Assembly: GCF_000024925.1 (NCBI RefSeq)
Contig: NC_013521.1
Coordinates: 434,001-498,000, forward strand
Source of the DNA: Sanguibacter keddieii DSM 10542
GTDB taxonomy: Bacteria; Actinomycetota; Actinomycetes; Actinomycetales; Cellulomonadaceae
Direction of reading: 5' to 3'
Length of the DNA stretch: 64,000 nucleotides
Shown piece by piece: positions 40,831 through 50,662 of this stretch; position 1 is the stretch's first letter, and each line of letters begins with the position of its first letter. Under the pieces are notes generated by a model. It searched no databases. It was not told where the DNA came from and saw nothing but the letters and a program-made list of their open reading frames with translations. Made by a program: the position numbers and the translations under genes.

Positions 40831-41255
40831 GCGTCGCTCCCGTCGATGGCTCCGCCGGACGCCTGCGGGGCGTCGGCTGGTCGGCCGGACGCTGGACGGC
40901 AGCCGACCCTCGGGTGTCAGCGCTCGCCCGGCCGGTTTCATTCCCGCGCTGAGGGACCGTGCGACGCCCGCTGGCGCCGTGCTCTGCGCACGCAGACCGG
41001 GGCGCCTCGCCCCTCACCTTCGGCCCTGGGCTACGCGATCTTCGCCCAGCACCACGCAGCGGCCCGAAAAGTCCGCATCCCGGTGCATAGTGTGTGCGTC
41101 AGCGAAGAGCCTGGCAGGGCTGGAGGGCCCTGCCTCCCACGGCTCTTCGTCCCTGAACGGCTGTCACCCTGCCACCGGGGGGTGCGGGGAGTGACCGTCG
41201 GACTCGGCGGGAGGTCGAGGGGCGGTGATCCCGCCTCCTCGGCCTTCTGCTGTTC
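40831..41255. other. Non-coding region upstream of pnuC
   Basis: 425 nt without a convincing gene. It contains the terminator at 41103-41149 for the ArsB-like gene and a TCTGCG/CGCAGA inverted repeat near 40990. No TPP, cobalamin or NAD riboswitch motif was found. Confidence 0.4.
41103..41149 (-). terminator. Two-tier terminator hairpin
   Basis: Outer arms CGAAGAGCC/GGCTCTTCG and inner arms GGCAGGGC/GCCCTGCC form a long hairpin about 107 nt after the stop of the ArsB-like gene on the minus strand. Confidence 0.6.
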
Positions 41256-42410
41256 TCACCGGCCGAGGCTCAGCAGGAGGACCGCCGCGACCAGCGTCGG
41301 CGGGACGACGAGCAGGCCGAGCGCCGCGTACCGCAACCACGAGATGCGGACCTCGAGCGCCTCGAGCCGAGCGTGCCACAGCAGGGTCGCGAGCGACGCC
41401 CACGGCGTCAGGAGCGCCCCAGCGTTGACCCCGACCAGCAGCGCTGCCAGACGGAGCGGGCTGTCCGCGACGGGCTCGAGCGCCAGGTACGCCGGCAGGT
41501 TGTTCACGAGGTTCGCACCCAGCGCGCCGACCCCCGACACCTGGAGGAGGGCGACGGTGGAGTCGCCCGTCCCGGCGACCGACGCGAGGAACCCCGTGAC
41601 TCCCGCGGCGTGACCGGCCTCGATCACCAGGAAGAGGCCGGAGGCGAGCAGGACCAGCTGCCAGGGCACCAGTCCCACCCGCAGCACCTGACGTCGGCGG
41701 ACCGCGAAGAGCACGACGAGCACGAGCGCCGCGACCGTGGCCGGGACCCACACCTCGACCCCGGAGACCAGCGCGGGGAGCAGGAGGCCGACGACCACGG
41801 CGCTCGCACGGAGCAGCACGACGTCGTCGGGCGCGGCGGACTCCCGCGGCTCGTAGCGCCGGAGCAGGTCGCGGCGGAAGACCACGAAGAGCACGAGGCA
41901 GGGCACGACGACCGCCGCGACCGCCGGACCGACCATGAGCCGGGCGAACCCCGCCGGGCTACCGAGGTCCAGCCGGCCCTCGGCGAGGAGGTTCGTGAGG
42001 TTGGAGACCGGCAGCAGCAGCGAGCCGGTGTTCGCCAGCCACACCGTGGTGAGCGCGAAGGGCAGCGGCGGCAGACCGACCTGACGGGTGAGCAGGACGA
42101 CGACGGGGGTCAGCAGCACGGCCGTCGTGTCGAGGGACAGGAACACGGTGCTCGTGGTCGCGAGCGCCACCACGAGCAGCCACAGGAGCCAGGCACGGTC
42201 CAGGCCCCAGCGGGCCAGCCGCGAGGCGACCACCGTGAACAGCCCGGCCTCGGCCGCCAGCTCGGTCACCACGGTCACCATCACGACGAAGAGCAGGACC
42301 GGCCACACCCGCTCCGCGACGGCGGCCACCTCGGAGGTCGGCAGCACCCCGGTGAGCACGGTGACGGCGCCGACCACGAGGAGCACGGCCCCGACGACGG
42401 CTGAGCGCAC
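41256..42410 (-). CDS. ArsB-like (SLC13 / ion transporter superfamily) permease
   Basis: A 384-residue protein with about 11 hydrophobic segments. Motifs of the ion transporter superfamily: LSLDTTAVLLTPVVVLLTRQ, LANTGSLLLPVSNLTNLLA, and LGANLVNNLPAYLAL in the second half. Similar to ArsB arsenite exporters, but no ars regulator or reductase is adjacent, so substrate is open. GTG at 42410 with GGAGG 5 nt upstream is preferred over one at 42416. Divergent from the YtxH-like gene. Confidence 0.85.
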   Translation of the reverse strand: MRSAVVGAVLLVVGAVTVLTGVLPTSEVAAVAERVWPVLLFVVMVTVVTELAAEAGLFTVVASRLARWGLDRAWLLWLLVVALATTSTVFLSLDTTAVLLTPVVVLLTRQVGLPPLPFALTTVWLANTGSLLLPVSNLTNLLAEGRLDLGSPAGFARLMVGPAVAAVVVPCLVLFVVFRRDLLRRYEPRESAAPDDVVLLRASAVVVGLLLPALVSGVEVWVPATVAALVLVVLFAVRRRQVLRVGLVPWQLVLLASGLFLVIEAGHAAGVTGFLASVAGTGDSTVALLQVSGVGALGANLVNNLPAYLALEPVADSPLRLAALLVGVNAGALLTPWASLATLLWHARLEALEVRISWLRYAALGLLVVPPTLVAAVLLLSLGR

Positions 42411-42633
42411 GAGCACCTCCGAGATCGCCGGTGGTGGCCACGGTCCGGGCGCACCGGGACCAGCATGCGCCGTCCGGGGCGCCCGCGCCGCCCGCCCGCC
42501 CGCGGTGAGACGGTGTCGTCCTGCGTGCGGCGGGCGACAGACGTACGCTCGAAGCCCGCGAGGCCGTCGAGCGACGCCAGGCGTCGACCGGGGTCAGACC
42601 GCAGCACGACCGCAGCACGACAAGGAGATCCTC

Positions 42634-42879
42634 ATGAAGTCCAAGCTGGTGTTCGTCGTCGGGCTCGCCGCCGGGTACGTCCTCGGTGCCCGTGCCGGCC
42701 GTCGTCGTTTCGAGTCGATCAAGGGCCACGCGCGCGAGGTGTGGGAGTCCGACTCCGTGCAGTCCGCGGTGTCGAGCGTCCAGGAGAAGGCGGCCGAGGT
42801 CGCCAAGGACCAGAGCGCTGTCCTCAAGGACAAGGTCTCCGAGGCCGTCGACGCGGCGAAGAAGCACTCGAAGCACTGA
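42634..42879 (+). CDS. YtxH-like small membrane-associated protein
   Basis: An 81-residue protein. N-terminal membrane segment LVFVVGLAAGYVLGARAGRR, then a charged helix (EVWESDSVQSAVSSVQEKAA; KDKVSEAVDAAKKHSKH). This is the YtxH layout: a membrane anchor with GARAGRRRFE followed by a coiled helix. Function unknown, often stress-related. AAGGAG precedes the ATG at 42634. Too short a gene for a domain-based function. Confidence 0.78.
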   Translation: MKSKLVFVVGLAAGYVLGARAGRRRFESIKGHAREVWESDSVQSAVSSVQEKAAEVAKDQSAVLKDKVSEAVDAAKKHSKH

Positions 42880-42926
42880 CGTCACCCCGGCCGCCCGACG
42901 ACGGGCCGGCCCGAGGGGGACCAGAT

Positions 42927-42976
42927 CACGGCACAGGCCGGGCCACCGCGGAGAGCGGGGCCCGGCCTGCGCCGTG
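42927..42976. terminator. Bidirectional terminator hairpin
   Basis: 18-nt arms (42927-42944 and 42959-42976) pair with a single G-T mismatch around a 14-nt loop, between the convergent YtxH-like and GH30 genes. Confidence 0.75.
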
Positions 42977-43004
42977 CTGCGGGTGCCGGGTGGTCCGGCC
43001 GGGG

Positions 43005-46000
43005 CTACCGGTCCTGCGCCAGACGTCGGCGACGGAGGACGGCGACGCTGCCTGCACCGAGGAGCAGGAGCGCGACGCCGACGAGCGACGTCACCTCGGC
43101 ACCGGTCGACGCGAGGCCCGACCCGTCCGCTGCGGCGCTCGCGGCCGGCGCGACGGTGAGGTCGTCGGACCAGACCGAGACGCCCGTCGTGGTGTCGACG
43201 ACCTGGACGCGGTGCGTCCCGGTCTCGGTGGCCGCCGGGATCGTGACGACCCGGCTGGCCGCGCCCGACGCGTCGGCCTGGACGACCGCGAGGCGGACCG
43301 GTGTCGAGTGCAGCCACACCTCGACGGAGCCGTCGTCGGTCGCACCGGCGACGTCGACGGTGAGGGTGCCGCCGGCACGGACGCTGGTCGACGAGAGCGT
43401 CACCGAGAACGGCACGTCGGCGCCGGGCAGGGTCGGAGCGGTCGGCTCGGACCCGGTCGGGGGCTCGGTCGGCTCAGGCTCCGGGTCCGTCGGTCCCGGG
43501 GTGGGCTCCGGGTCGGTCGGACCAGGCGTCGGTTCCGGGTCGGTCGGTCCCGGGGTGGGCTCGGGCTCCGGGTCGGGGGTGACGGCCCGGACGACCACCG
43601 GGGCGCTGAGCACCTCGTCGGACGTCGTGAGGCCGTCGCGCTCGGCGGTGGCGGCGAGCGTCACGGAGGCCCCGACGGCGACGTCGGCGAGGACGAGCTC
43701 GGTGCCCGTCCCGACCTCGGTGCCGTCGACGAGCCACCGGTAGGAGACCGTCGCGTCGGCCGGGTCGGTGACGCTCGTGGCGGTCACGGTCGACCCGACC
43801 GTCGGGTCGCCGGCGACCGCGACCGTGAAGACGGCGACCTGGCGGTCGACGTCCACCGTGTAGCTGCGGGTGGTCGTGCTGTCCGGGGCGGTGACGGTGA
43901 CCGTGGCCAGCCCGTCGGTCTCCTCGGTCGGCTGGTCGACCGTGACGGTGGCCTGGGAGTCGACGGGCACGGCGGAGACCTGCGGGTAGCGGGCGCCCGC
44001 GGTGGTGACCGTGTAGTCCTCGACGTCCGCGGAGAACCCGGGGACGTCGGTGCCGTCGACGCGCAGCGCGCCGAGGTCGGCGACCGTGGAGGTCGACGCC
44101 GTGGTCGCGTAGATCTCGACCTCGGAGACGATCATGTGGGTGTTCGCGAAGGCGTTCAGGGTGAGCCTGACGCTCGTGGTCTCGACGCCGCCCAGGTCGA
44201 CGTCGACCTTCGGTGCGCTGCCGTCGGCAGGCGCCTCGACTGTCAGCGCCGGGTCCGGGACGCGGGTCCACGTGCCCCCGGGGGTGAGGTAGTCGACCGT
44301 CATGGTCTGCGCCCAGCTGGTCGTGCCGCCGTCCTTGTAGAAGTACGTGGAGACGCTCTGGACGTCCTGCGCCTTGGCGAAGCTGTACTGGAGAGTGCTC
44401 GTGGTCGGCTTGTTCGTGCCGACCCAGTTGGACCAGCCCTTGTCGCCGGTGGCGAGGTTGTACGTGCGGTCGATCGGGTAGCCGCTCTCGGCGCTCGACG
44501 CGACGGCGCTCGACACCTGCGGCGTCACGTTCACGACGACCGGTGCGGCGAGGACCACGGAGAGCGTGGCGGGGACCGGGTCGGCGTCGGGGTCGTTGGA
44601 CTCGGCGCTGCCGGGCACGCTGACCACGCCCTGCTCCGCGAAGGACGCGTCGTCGAGGCCGGTCCAGTCCCAGACGACAGGGGTGTCGAAGCGCTGCGTG
44701 GACGCGCCGACCTGCGCCGCGACCGTGCTCGGTGCGCTGGCCTGGACGGAGGAGAGGCTCGCCCCGGCGTAGGTGGTCACCGAGGCGGGGTCGGTCGACG
44801 TGAAGCCGCCGACGTCGACGACGGCCCGCGCCTCGAAGGTGTTGCCGAAGACGTCGGTCCCGGTGCCGAGCACGGTCACGGTGCCGAGGACGTCCCAGGT
44901 GCTCGGGTCGGGCAGGTCCCAGGTGACGGGAGCGGCCACGCCGTTGCCGTAGGAGTACACGGGGACGACCGAGGCGGGGAGCGTCGGCTCGACGCCGGCG
45001 ACGGTGCTCACGGGGACGTCGGGCACGCTGACGATGCTGGTGTCGCGGACGGTCCAGCGCTGGTGCGCGCCCCCGCCGAACTGCCACAGGCTCACCGGGG
45101 CGTTGTTGGCCGTCGACTGGCCGCCGACCTCGAGGGAGAGCGAGCGGGACCCGCTCGCGAAGGACCACGTGGAGCCGTCCGTGGTGCTGAGTGCCCACCA
45201 CGACGACGGGTCGGCCAGGGCGTCGGCGACGCTCTGGGTCTTGAGGGCGACGCCCGAGGGCGTCGCGCCGAGCACGCGGCCGTCGGCCGCCTCGAGGACG
45301 TAGCGGAGCGCGTGGCTGCCGCTGCCCTGCGGGAGGGCGTGGGCGGTCCACAGCTGCGAGCCGACGGCCGAGGTGGTGGTCGCGAGGTCGGTGATGCTCG
45401 CGCCGGTCGCACCGGCGGTGAGCGCCCGGCCGGAGCCGACGCCGACGAGCTGGAAGGTCTCGCCGTCCTGGACGGGGAGGGCGTCCTCGGCCGCGCCGGA
45501 GACGCCGTCGACCACGAAGGTCGTGACCGAGCGGGCCGGGATCTCGATGGTCACGGAGGTGGCACCGGGGGCGACCGCGACGGGCGTGCCCTCGACGAGT
45601 GCGTTCTTCTCGGGGTGCGCGGGGTCGGTGACCTCGGTCGTGACGATCGGGGTCACGGTCGCGCCGGGCGCGATCTGGCCGAACTTCGAGAGGTCGAGGG
45701 TCACGGCGCGGGCGGAGGTGGAGTCGTTGATGTGCACGACGTTGGCGCCGGTGCCGTCAGCCGTCACGGCCGCGGTCGACTGCGTGCTGTTCGTCGGGAC
45801 GACGTGGTCGCCCGGGCGGATGTGCTGCGTGTAGTTGCGCGCGGTGTTGAACTTCGAGTTCGTGACGATCTTGCACTTCGCGGAGTCGGGGAGCGGCTGC
45901 CCGGCGGTCCAGCCGGCGTCGTCGAGGCGACGCTCGGAGTAGCCGACAGTGCCCGGCTCGTTGCAGTCGAAGTCGATGAAGATGGAGCCCCAGTTGAGGT

Positions 46001-47237
46001 TCTCGACCTTCTCCATGTTGTAGTAGTCCTCGACCTCCTGCCAGAACACCCAGGCGTCCGGCTCGAGCTCGCGGAGGTCGTCGGTGATGCGCTGGGCCAT
46101 GCCCAGGCCGCCGGTGATGGTGGTGGTGTTGAAGCCGGTCCCGACGAAGTCGCCGCCGACCTCGCTCATCCACAGCGGCTTGTCGTTGGTCTTCGCGATG
46201 TCGCGGGCCACGAGGCGGCTGCCGGTGCCGTAGGTGTGCACGTTGAGCTGGCCGACGGCCGCGCGGGTCTGCGCGTCGTACTGGTTCCAGGCCTCGACGA
46301 AGCGCCCGGGGTTGGTCTCGTCGTTGGCGGAGATGATGGCGTCGGTGCTCGACCCGGCGAGGGTGGCGGAGAGCAGGTTGATGACGTTCTGCTGGTCGTT
46401 GGCGCCGGTGCCGGGGCAGATCTGCGCGCCCTCCTGGACGGTGCCGCCGGTCTTGGGCCACCCGTCGGTCCCGAGGGCGGGGGTGCCCCAGTAGCCGTTG
46501 CAGGGCTCGTTGAAGGGGTCGAGGGTCGAGAACTCGATGCCGTAGGTGTCCTCGAGGCGCTCGGTGACCTTGGTGAGGTAGGTGACGAACTTCTGCGGGG
46601 CGTCGTCTGTGGGGAGCAGCTGCTCGTCGGTCTTGTTCATGGACCCGGTGACGAAGCCGCTCTTGGTCATGAAGTACGGCGGGGAGTTGCTGAAGGCCTC
46701 CCAGACCATGTCGTCGCGGTTCTGCGCGAGCTTCTCGACCCACCAGCGCTGCGTCTCGTCGGAGTCCCAGTCGTAGGAGGCGTCGTCGTCGGCGTCCCAG
46801 GCCTTGAGGTAGGCGTCGCGCTCGGCGTAGGTGGTGGGCACGCCGGTGGCCGCGGCCCCGGTGGGGTCGTCCTTCCACCAGCCCTCGACCGCCGCGCCCT
46901 GGCGCAGGTAGTCGGGGACGTCGGAGGCGTTGCCGCCGCCGATGTTGTAGCGGGCGACGTTGAGGTCGAGGCCCTCCTCGCCGAAGAGCAGCTGGTAGAG
47001 CTCCTCGCGGATCTCCTCCGGGTAGTCGCCGGTCGCGTTGGCGAACCAGACGAGGCTGGTGCCCCAGCCCTGGAACTCCGGGCCGGGGACGGCCGGGTTC
47101 GGTGTGATGACGACGGGCGTCGGGGCCGCCTGGGCCGGTGCTGCTGCTGGGACCGTGGCGACGAGACCGGCCGCGCAGAGCGCTGCGGCCGCGACGACCG
47201 CGGTGGACCTCCTCGTCCGCGAGGGGGTGCTGTTCAT
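43005..47237 (-). CDS. GH30 glycosidase, endo-beta-1,6-galactanase type, LASTG-anchored
   Basis: A 1410-residue wall-anchored enzyme. Signal peptide to about 40; GH30 domain (about 45-580) with GWGTSLVWFANATGDYP typical of subfamily 5 (endo-beta-1,6-galactanases), acid/base Glu in DPFNEPCNGYWG (about 244), nucleophile Glu in LWMSEVGGD (about 357). Then a ricin-type lectin (about 599-732), two Big-like domains, an F5/8-type module (about 919-1044), further Ig-like domains, a Pro-rich linker with 9-residue repeats (PEPTPGPTD) and LASTG sorting signal. Predicted to trim beta-1,6-galactan side chains of arabinogalactan. Start at 47237 with GGAAGG upstream; operator at 47308. Confidence 0.9.
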   Translation of the reverse strand: MNSTPSRTRRSTAVVAAAALCAAGLVATVPAAAPAQAAPTPVVITPNPAVPGPEFQGWGTSLVWFANATGDYPEEIREELYQLLFGEEGLDLNVARYNIGGGNASDVPDYLRQGAAVEGWWKDDPTGAAATGVPTTYAERDAYLKAWDADDDASYDWDSDETQRWWVEKLAQNRDDMVWEAFSNSPPYFMTKSGFVTGSMNKTDEQLLPTDDAPQKFVTYLTKVTERLEDTYGIEFSTLDPFNEPCNGYWGTPALGTDGWPKTGGTVQEGAQICPGTGANDQQNVINLLSATLAGSSTDAIISANDETNPGRFVEAWNQYDAQTRAAVGQLNVHTYGTGSRLVARDIAKTNDKPLWMSEVGGDFVGTGFNTTTITGGLGMAQRITDDLRELEPDAWVFWQEVEDYYNMEKVENLNWGSIFIDFDCNEPGTVGYSERRLDDAGWTAGQPLPDSAKCKIVTNSKFNTARNYTQHIRPGDHVVPTNSTQSTAAVTADGTGANVVHINDSTSARAVTLDLSKFGQIAPGATVTPIVTTEVTDPAHPEKNALVEGTPVAVAPGATSVTIEIPARSVTTFVVDGVSGAAEDALPVQDGETFQLVGVGSGRALTAGATGASITDLATTTSAVGSQLWTAHALPQGSGSHALRYVLEAADGRVLGATPSGVALKTQSVADALADPSSWWALSTTDGSTWSFASGSRSLSLEVGGQSTANNAPVSLWQFGGGAHQRWTVRDTSIVSVPDVPVSTVAGVEPTLPASVVPVYSYGNGVAAPVTWDLPDPSTWDVLGTVTVLGTGTDVFGNTFEARAVVDVGGFTSTDPASVTTYAGASLSSVQASAPSTVAAQVGASTQRFDTPVVWDWTGLDDASFAEQGVVSVPGSAESNDPDADPVPATLSVVLAAPVVVNVTPQVSSAVASSAESGYPIDRTYNLATGDKGWSNWVGTNKPTTSTLQYSFAKAQDVQSVSTYFYKDGGTTSWAQTMTVDYLTPGGTWTRVPDPALTVEAPADGSAPKVDVDLGGVETTSVRLTLNAFANTHMIVSEVEIYATTASTSTVADLGALRVDGTDVPGFSADVEDYTVTTAGARYPQVSAVPVDSQATVTVDQPTEETDGLATVTVTAPDSTTTRSYTVDVDRQVAVFTVAVAGDPTVGSTVTATSVTDPADATVSYRWLVDGTEVGTGTELVLADVAVGASVTLAATAERDGLTTSDEVLSAPVVVRAVTPDPEPEPTPGPTDPEPTPGPTDPEPTPGPTDPEPEPTEPPTGSEPTAPTLPGADVPFSVTLSSTSVRAGGTLTVDVAGATDDGSVEVWLHSTPVRLAVVQADASGAASRVVTIPAATETGTHRVQVVDTTTGVSVWSDDLTVAPAASAAADGSGLASTGAEVTSLVGVALLLLGAGSVAVLRRRRLAQDR

Positions 47238-47307
47238 CGGTGTGCCTTCCGCCGTTGGATGGACCTGGTGGTCCGCCGACGTTGGAGGACCTCCCGACGA
47301 TCCTGCG

Positions 47308-47323
47308 ATGTTCACGTAAACAT
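47308..47323. promoter_or_regulatory. LacI-type operator upstream of GH30 gene
   Basis: ATGTTCACGTAAACAT, near-palindromic and centred on CG, 70 nt upstream of the GH30 start. It is the exact reverse complement of the site upstream of the GH43 gene. Confidence 0.75.
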
Positions 47324-47410
47324 GTCAAGGCTCTGGGGCCCTGGGCTTCACCCGCCCCGGGGAGGCGGAGGCTCAGGTGCGGCGGGGGAGCGGCTGAGGT
47401 GGGCAGGGGC

Positions 47411-48469
47411 TCAGCGGGCGCGCGGTGGGGCCGTGCTCGCCCGGACCACGAGCTCGACCGGCAGCAGCGAGCGCACGTCGGTGAGGCTCTCCCCGTCGCG
47501 GACCTGACGCAGCAGGAGGTCCACCAGCTCGCGGCCGATCTGGTGGAAGTCCTGCGCGACGGTGGTCAGCGGGGGCCAGAGGTGCTCGGCGAGCGGGATG
47601 TCGTCGAAGCCCACCACGGACACGTCCTCCGGGATGCTCCGGCCGGTCTCGTGCAGCGCCCGGTACAGGCCGGCCGCCATCTCGTCGTTGGCGCAGAAGA
47701 CCGCCGTGACCTCGGGGTCGGCCGCGATGCGCAGACCCTGCTCGTAGCCGGAGGTCGCCGACCAGTCGCCCCGCACCACCTCGGGCACCGGCCGACCGGC
47801 CGCGACGAGGCAGGCGCGCCACGAGTCGACCCGCAGCCCGGCGGGGGAGGAGTCCGCCGGCCCGGCGAGGTGGTGCACGGTCTCGTGGCCCAGGCCCAGC
47901 AGGTGCTCCACGGCCGCCCGCGTCCCGGCCGCCTGGTCGGTCGCCACCGCGGGGTGGTGGGTGACGAAGCGCGAGTCCGAGACCACCACGGGCATCCGGG
48001 CGGGCAGGGCCAGCGTCTCCGGGCTCTGCTCCTCGGCCCGGATGATCACCAGCCCGTCGATCGCCTGGTGCGTCAACCGGGCCGCCGCCGCGGTCATCTC
48101 GTCCGACGACGGTGACTGCACGTCGACCAGCGTCACCGTGTACCCCTCGAGACGGGCGGCGTCGACGACTGCCTCGAAGGTGCGCGCCTCTCCGGTCCGG
48201 GCGAGACGGTGGGCGATGACCCCGATCGTGTCGAAGTGCGCGTACCGCAGCGCCCGCGCCGCGTAGTTGGGGGAGTACCCGAGCTCGTCCATCGCGGCCA
48301 GCACGCGCTCGCGGGTCTCCGGCCGGACGCGCTCCGCCCCCGTGGACACGCGTGACACGGTCTGGGCAGACACCCCGGCGAGGGCGGCGACGTCACCGAT
48401 CGACGGGCCAGAGCGAGGCCGTGCCGCACGCCTGGCCACGGGCTCGGCAGAGTCGTCGCCGGAGGTCAT
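47411..48469 (-). CDS. LacI-family transcriptional regulator
   Basis: A 352-residue repressor. Helix-turn-helix PSIGDVAALAGVSAQTVSRV at about 22-41, hinge YSPNYAARALRYA (leucine-lever position present), then a periplasmic-binding-protein-like sensor domain with VVGFDDIPLAEHLWPPLTTV. It lies directly upstream of the GH30 gene in the same direction and probably binds the ATGTTTACGTGAACAT-type sites at 47308, 54314 and perhaps 58760 (inference). The ATG at 48469 has no ribosome site but a TATCAT box 6 nt upstream, consistent with a leaderless transcript. Confidence 0.94.
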   Translation of the reverse strand: MTSGDDSAEPVARRAARPRSGPSIGDVAALAGVSAQTVSRVSTGAERVRPETRERVLAAMDELGYSPNYAARALRYAHFDTIGVIAHRLARTGEARTFEAVVDAARLEGYTVTLVDVQSPSSDEMTAAAARLTHQAIDGLVIIRAEEQSPETLALPARMPVVVSDSRFVTHHPAVATDQAAGTRAAVEHLLGLGHETVHHLAGPADSSPAGLRVDSWRACLVAAGRPVPEVVRGDWSATSGYEQGLRIAADPEVTAVFCANDEMAAGLYRALHETGRSIPEDVSVVGFDDIPLAEHLWPPLTTVAQDFHQIGRELVDLLLRQVRDGESLTDVRSLLPVELVVRASTAPPRAR

Positions 48470-48475
48470 GGACCG

Positions 48476-48481
48476 ATGATA
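48476..48481 (-). promoter_or_regulatory. -10 box of a probable leaderless promoter
   Basis: TATCAT on the minus strand, exactly 6 nt before the LacI ATG. Confidence 0.55.
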
Positions 48482-48664
48482 GGACCGGCCGGGTCCGTCT
48501 CTGCGGACCGGGGCCCGGGCAGGCTCGCTCTCCGGTGGCCGCCGAGGTGGCTGTCGAGCGGGGAGAAAGACCGTGCGGAGCCGCGGGATCCCTGGGATCG
48601 TGGTCGTCGCCCCGGTGGTCGTGACCGCCGCGGCCGCCCCTGCCGCCCCGAGGAGACATCACCC

Positions 48665-49327
48665 ATGACGCACGCCGTGCCGCCGCCCGACCCGTCGACG
48701 CTGCACCCGATGCCGGGACAGCCGCGCGTGGTGCTGCTCAAGCCCCTCGTCACGTCGCCGCTCGTCGAGGTGGGCGACTTCACGTACTACGACGACCCCG
48801 ACGACGCGACCGCCTTCGAGACCCGCAACGTGCTCTACCACTACGGCCCCGAGCGCCTCGTCATCGGCCGGTACTGCGCCCTCGCGACCGGCGTGCGGTT
48901 CCTCATGAACGGTGCCAACCACCGTCTCGACGGCCCGTCGACCTTCCCGTTCCCCTCGATGGGCGGCTCGTGGGCCGAGAACGTCGACCTGCTCGTCGAC
49001 CTGCCGAGCCGCGGCGACACGGTCGTGGGGCACGACGTGTGGATCGGGAACGGCGCGACCGTCATGCCCGGCGTGCGGATCGGCCACGGAGCCGTGGTCG
49101 CGGCGGGGTCGGTCGTGGTCAAGGACGTGCCCGACTACGGGGTGGTCGGCGGGAACCCGGCGCGGCTGATCCGGCGCCGCTTCGACGACGAGACCGTCGA
49201 CCGGCTGCTCGCCGTGGCGTGGTGGGACTGGCCGGTCGAGCACGTGACCGCCCACCAGCGCACCATCATGGCGGGGACGGTCGACGAGCTCGAGGCGGCA
49301 GGGCGGGCGCTCCGCGACGCCGTGTGA
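48665..49327 (+). CDS. Acyltransferase, CatB/Vat-type left-handed beta-helix
   Basis: A 220-residue hexapeptide-repeat acyltransferase. Characteristic blocks: VGDFTYYDDPDDATAF, YHYGPERLVIGRYCALATGV, FLMNGANHRLDGPSTFPF, GHDVWIGNGATVMPGVRIGHGAVVAAGSVV, and DYGVVGGNPARLIRRRF. These match the CatB/Vat (xenobiotic acetyltransferase) group, with the catalytic His in MNGANH. Streptogramin or chloramphenicol acetylation is possible but the natural acceptor is unknown. Divergent from the LacI gene; ATG at 48665 with GAGGAG about 9 nt upstream. Confidence 0.85.
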   Translation: MTHAVPPPDPSTLHPMPGQPRVVLLKPLVTSPLVEVGDFTYYDDPDDATAFETRNVLYHYGPERLVIGRYCALATGVRFLMNGANHRLDGPSTFPFPSMGGSWAENVDLLVDLPSRGDTVVGHDVWIGNGATVMPGVRIGHGAVVAAGSVVVKDVPDYGVVGGNPARLIRRRFDDETVDRLLAVAWWDWPVEHVTAHQRTIMAGTVDELEAAGRALRDAV

Positions 49328-49357
49328 GAGGCCGCGGCGCTACCGCCCGGACCGCCG

Positions 49358-50575
49358 CTACCGCCCGAACCACTCCCGCGCCGCCACGCTGAGGGCGGCC
49401 ACGCCGACGTCGAGGGTCGGCTGGACCACGGGGGCGAAGAACGGCGAGTGGTTGCTCGGGACGTCGCTGTCGAGCGTCCCGGCTGCCGCGGCGGCGGCGA
49501 AGGCCGCGGGGTCCGCGCCTCCGAAGAACCAGAAGACCAGCGGGGCACCGGCTGCGGTGGCGATCGCGCCGACGTCTTCGCTCCCGGTGACGGTGCCCGG
49601 GTCGATCACGGCGTGCTCGCCGAAGGTCTCGACGAAGGTCGCCCGGACGCGGGCCGTCGCCGCCTCGTCGTTGACGGTCGCGGGTGCGTGCTTGCTCTCG
49701 ACGACCGTCGGCGGGGTGGTCATGCCGGCCGCGGCGGCCTCGGCCTCGACGATGCGGCGCACGGCGGTGAGCACCCGGGTGCGGCTCTGCTCGCTCACGG
49801 TCCGCACGTTGACGTCGATGGTCGCCTCGGCGGGGACGATGTTGTCCGCGTTGCCCGCGTGGATCGCACCGACGGAGACCACGACGATCTCGCCGGGCTC
49901 GGACTCTCGGGACACGATGCTCTGCAGCCTGACGACGGCGTGGCACGCGGTGAGCAGCGGGTCGACGGTGGTCTGCGGGCGAGAGCCGTGCCCGCCGCGC
50001 CCGTGGAAGGTCACGGAGACCGAGTCCGAGCCGGCCATCGTCGGTCCCGGCCGCAGCCCGACGATCCCGGCGGGGAGCGGGGCCACGTGCTGCCCGAGGA
50101 CGACGTCAGGCCTGGGGAACCTCTCGACGAGACCGTCGTCGACCATCGCCTGCGCACCGGCGACGAGCTCTTCGGCGGGCTGGACCACGGCGACCAGCGT
50201 CCCGGACCACGTGCCGCGCCGGGCGACGAGGTCCTCGACGGCGCCCACGAGGCAGGTCACGTGCACGTCGTGCCCGCAGGCGTGCATGACGGGGACCTCG
50301 ACGCCGTCCGGTCCGACGGTCCGGACGGTGCTCGCGTAGTCGAGGCCGGTGCGCTCCTCGACGGGCAGGCCGTCCATGTCGGCGCGCAGCGCGACCACCG
50401 GTCCGTCCCCGTTCTCGAGCACGGCGACCACGCCGGTGCCGCCGACGCCCGTGGTCACCTCCAGGCCGAGCTCACGCAGGAGGCGGGCGGCGATGCCGGC
50501 CGTCCGGGTCTCGGCGAAGGCCAGCTCGGGGTGGGCGTGCAGGTCGCGGTAGAGATCGGCGAGGTCGAGGCTCAT
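49358..50575 (-). CDS. M20-family amidohydrolase
   Basis: A 405-residue metal-dependent amidohydrolase of the M20D group (IAA-amino acid hydrolase/HipO-like). Motifs: LHAHPELAFAETRTA, ALRADMDGLPVEE, HACGHDVH (metal ligands), QPAEE, GRGGHGSRPQTTVDP, NIVPAEATIDVNVRT and SEDVGA. Cytoplasmic. Removes an acyl or amino acid group from an amide substrate; specificity unknown. ATG at 50575 follows TAGGGT by 8 nt, so it may be nearly leaderless. Convergent to the acyltransferase gene. Confidence 0.9.
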   Translation of the reverse strand: MSLDLADLYRDLHAHPELAFAETRTAGIAARLLRELGLEVTTGVGGTGVVAVLENGDGPVVALRADMDGLPVEERTGLDYASTVRTVGPDGVEVPVMHACGHDVHVTCLVGAVEDLVARRGTWSGTLVAVVQPAEELVAGAQAMVDDGLVERFPRPDVVLGQHVAPLPAGIVGLRPGPTMAGSDSVSVTFHGRGGHGSRPQTTVDPLLTACHAVVRLQSIVSRESEPGEIVVVSVGAIHAGNADNIVPAEATIDVNVRTVSEQSRTRVLTAVRRIVEAEAAAAGMTTPPTVVESKHAPATVNDEAATARVRATFVETFGEHAVIDPGTVTGSEDVGAIATAAGAPLVFWFFGGADPAAFAAAAAAGTLDSDVPSNHSPFFAPVVQPTLDVGVAALSVAAREWFGR

Positions 50576-50662
50576 GCTTCATCACCCTAGGGGGCCCGCA
50601 CCCGGCCGCGCACGCGTCACGACGTCGTGTCGTGGCAGGTGCCCGGCCGGGTGGCGGTCGGC

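Noticed and set aside
40831-41060. Riboswitch upstream of pnuC
   Set aside because: No CTGAGA or other conserved TPP element, and no recognisable cobalamin or NAD aptamer core.
42465-47507. Very long open frame (1680 codons) on the plus strand opposite the GH30 gene
   Set aside because: Its product is low-complexity Arg/Gly/Asp/Val-rich sequence with no domain; it is the GC-bias shadow of a clearly real minus-strand gene.
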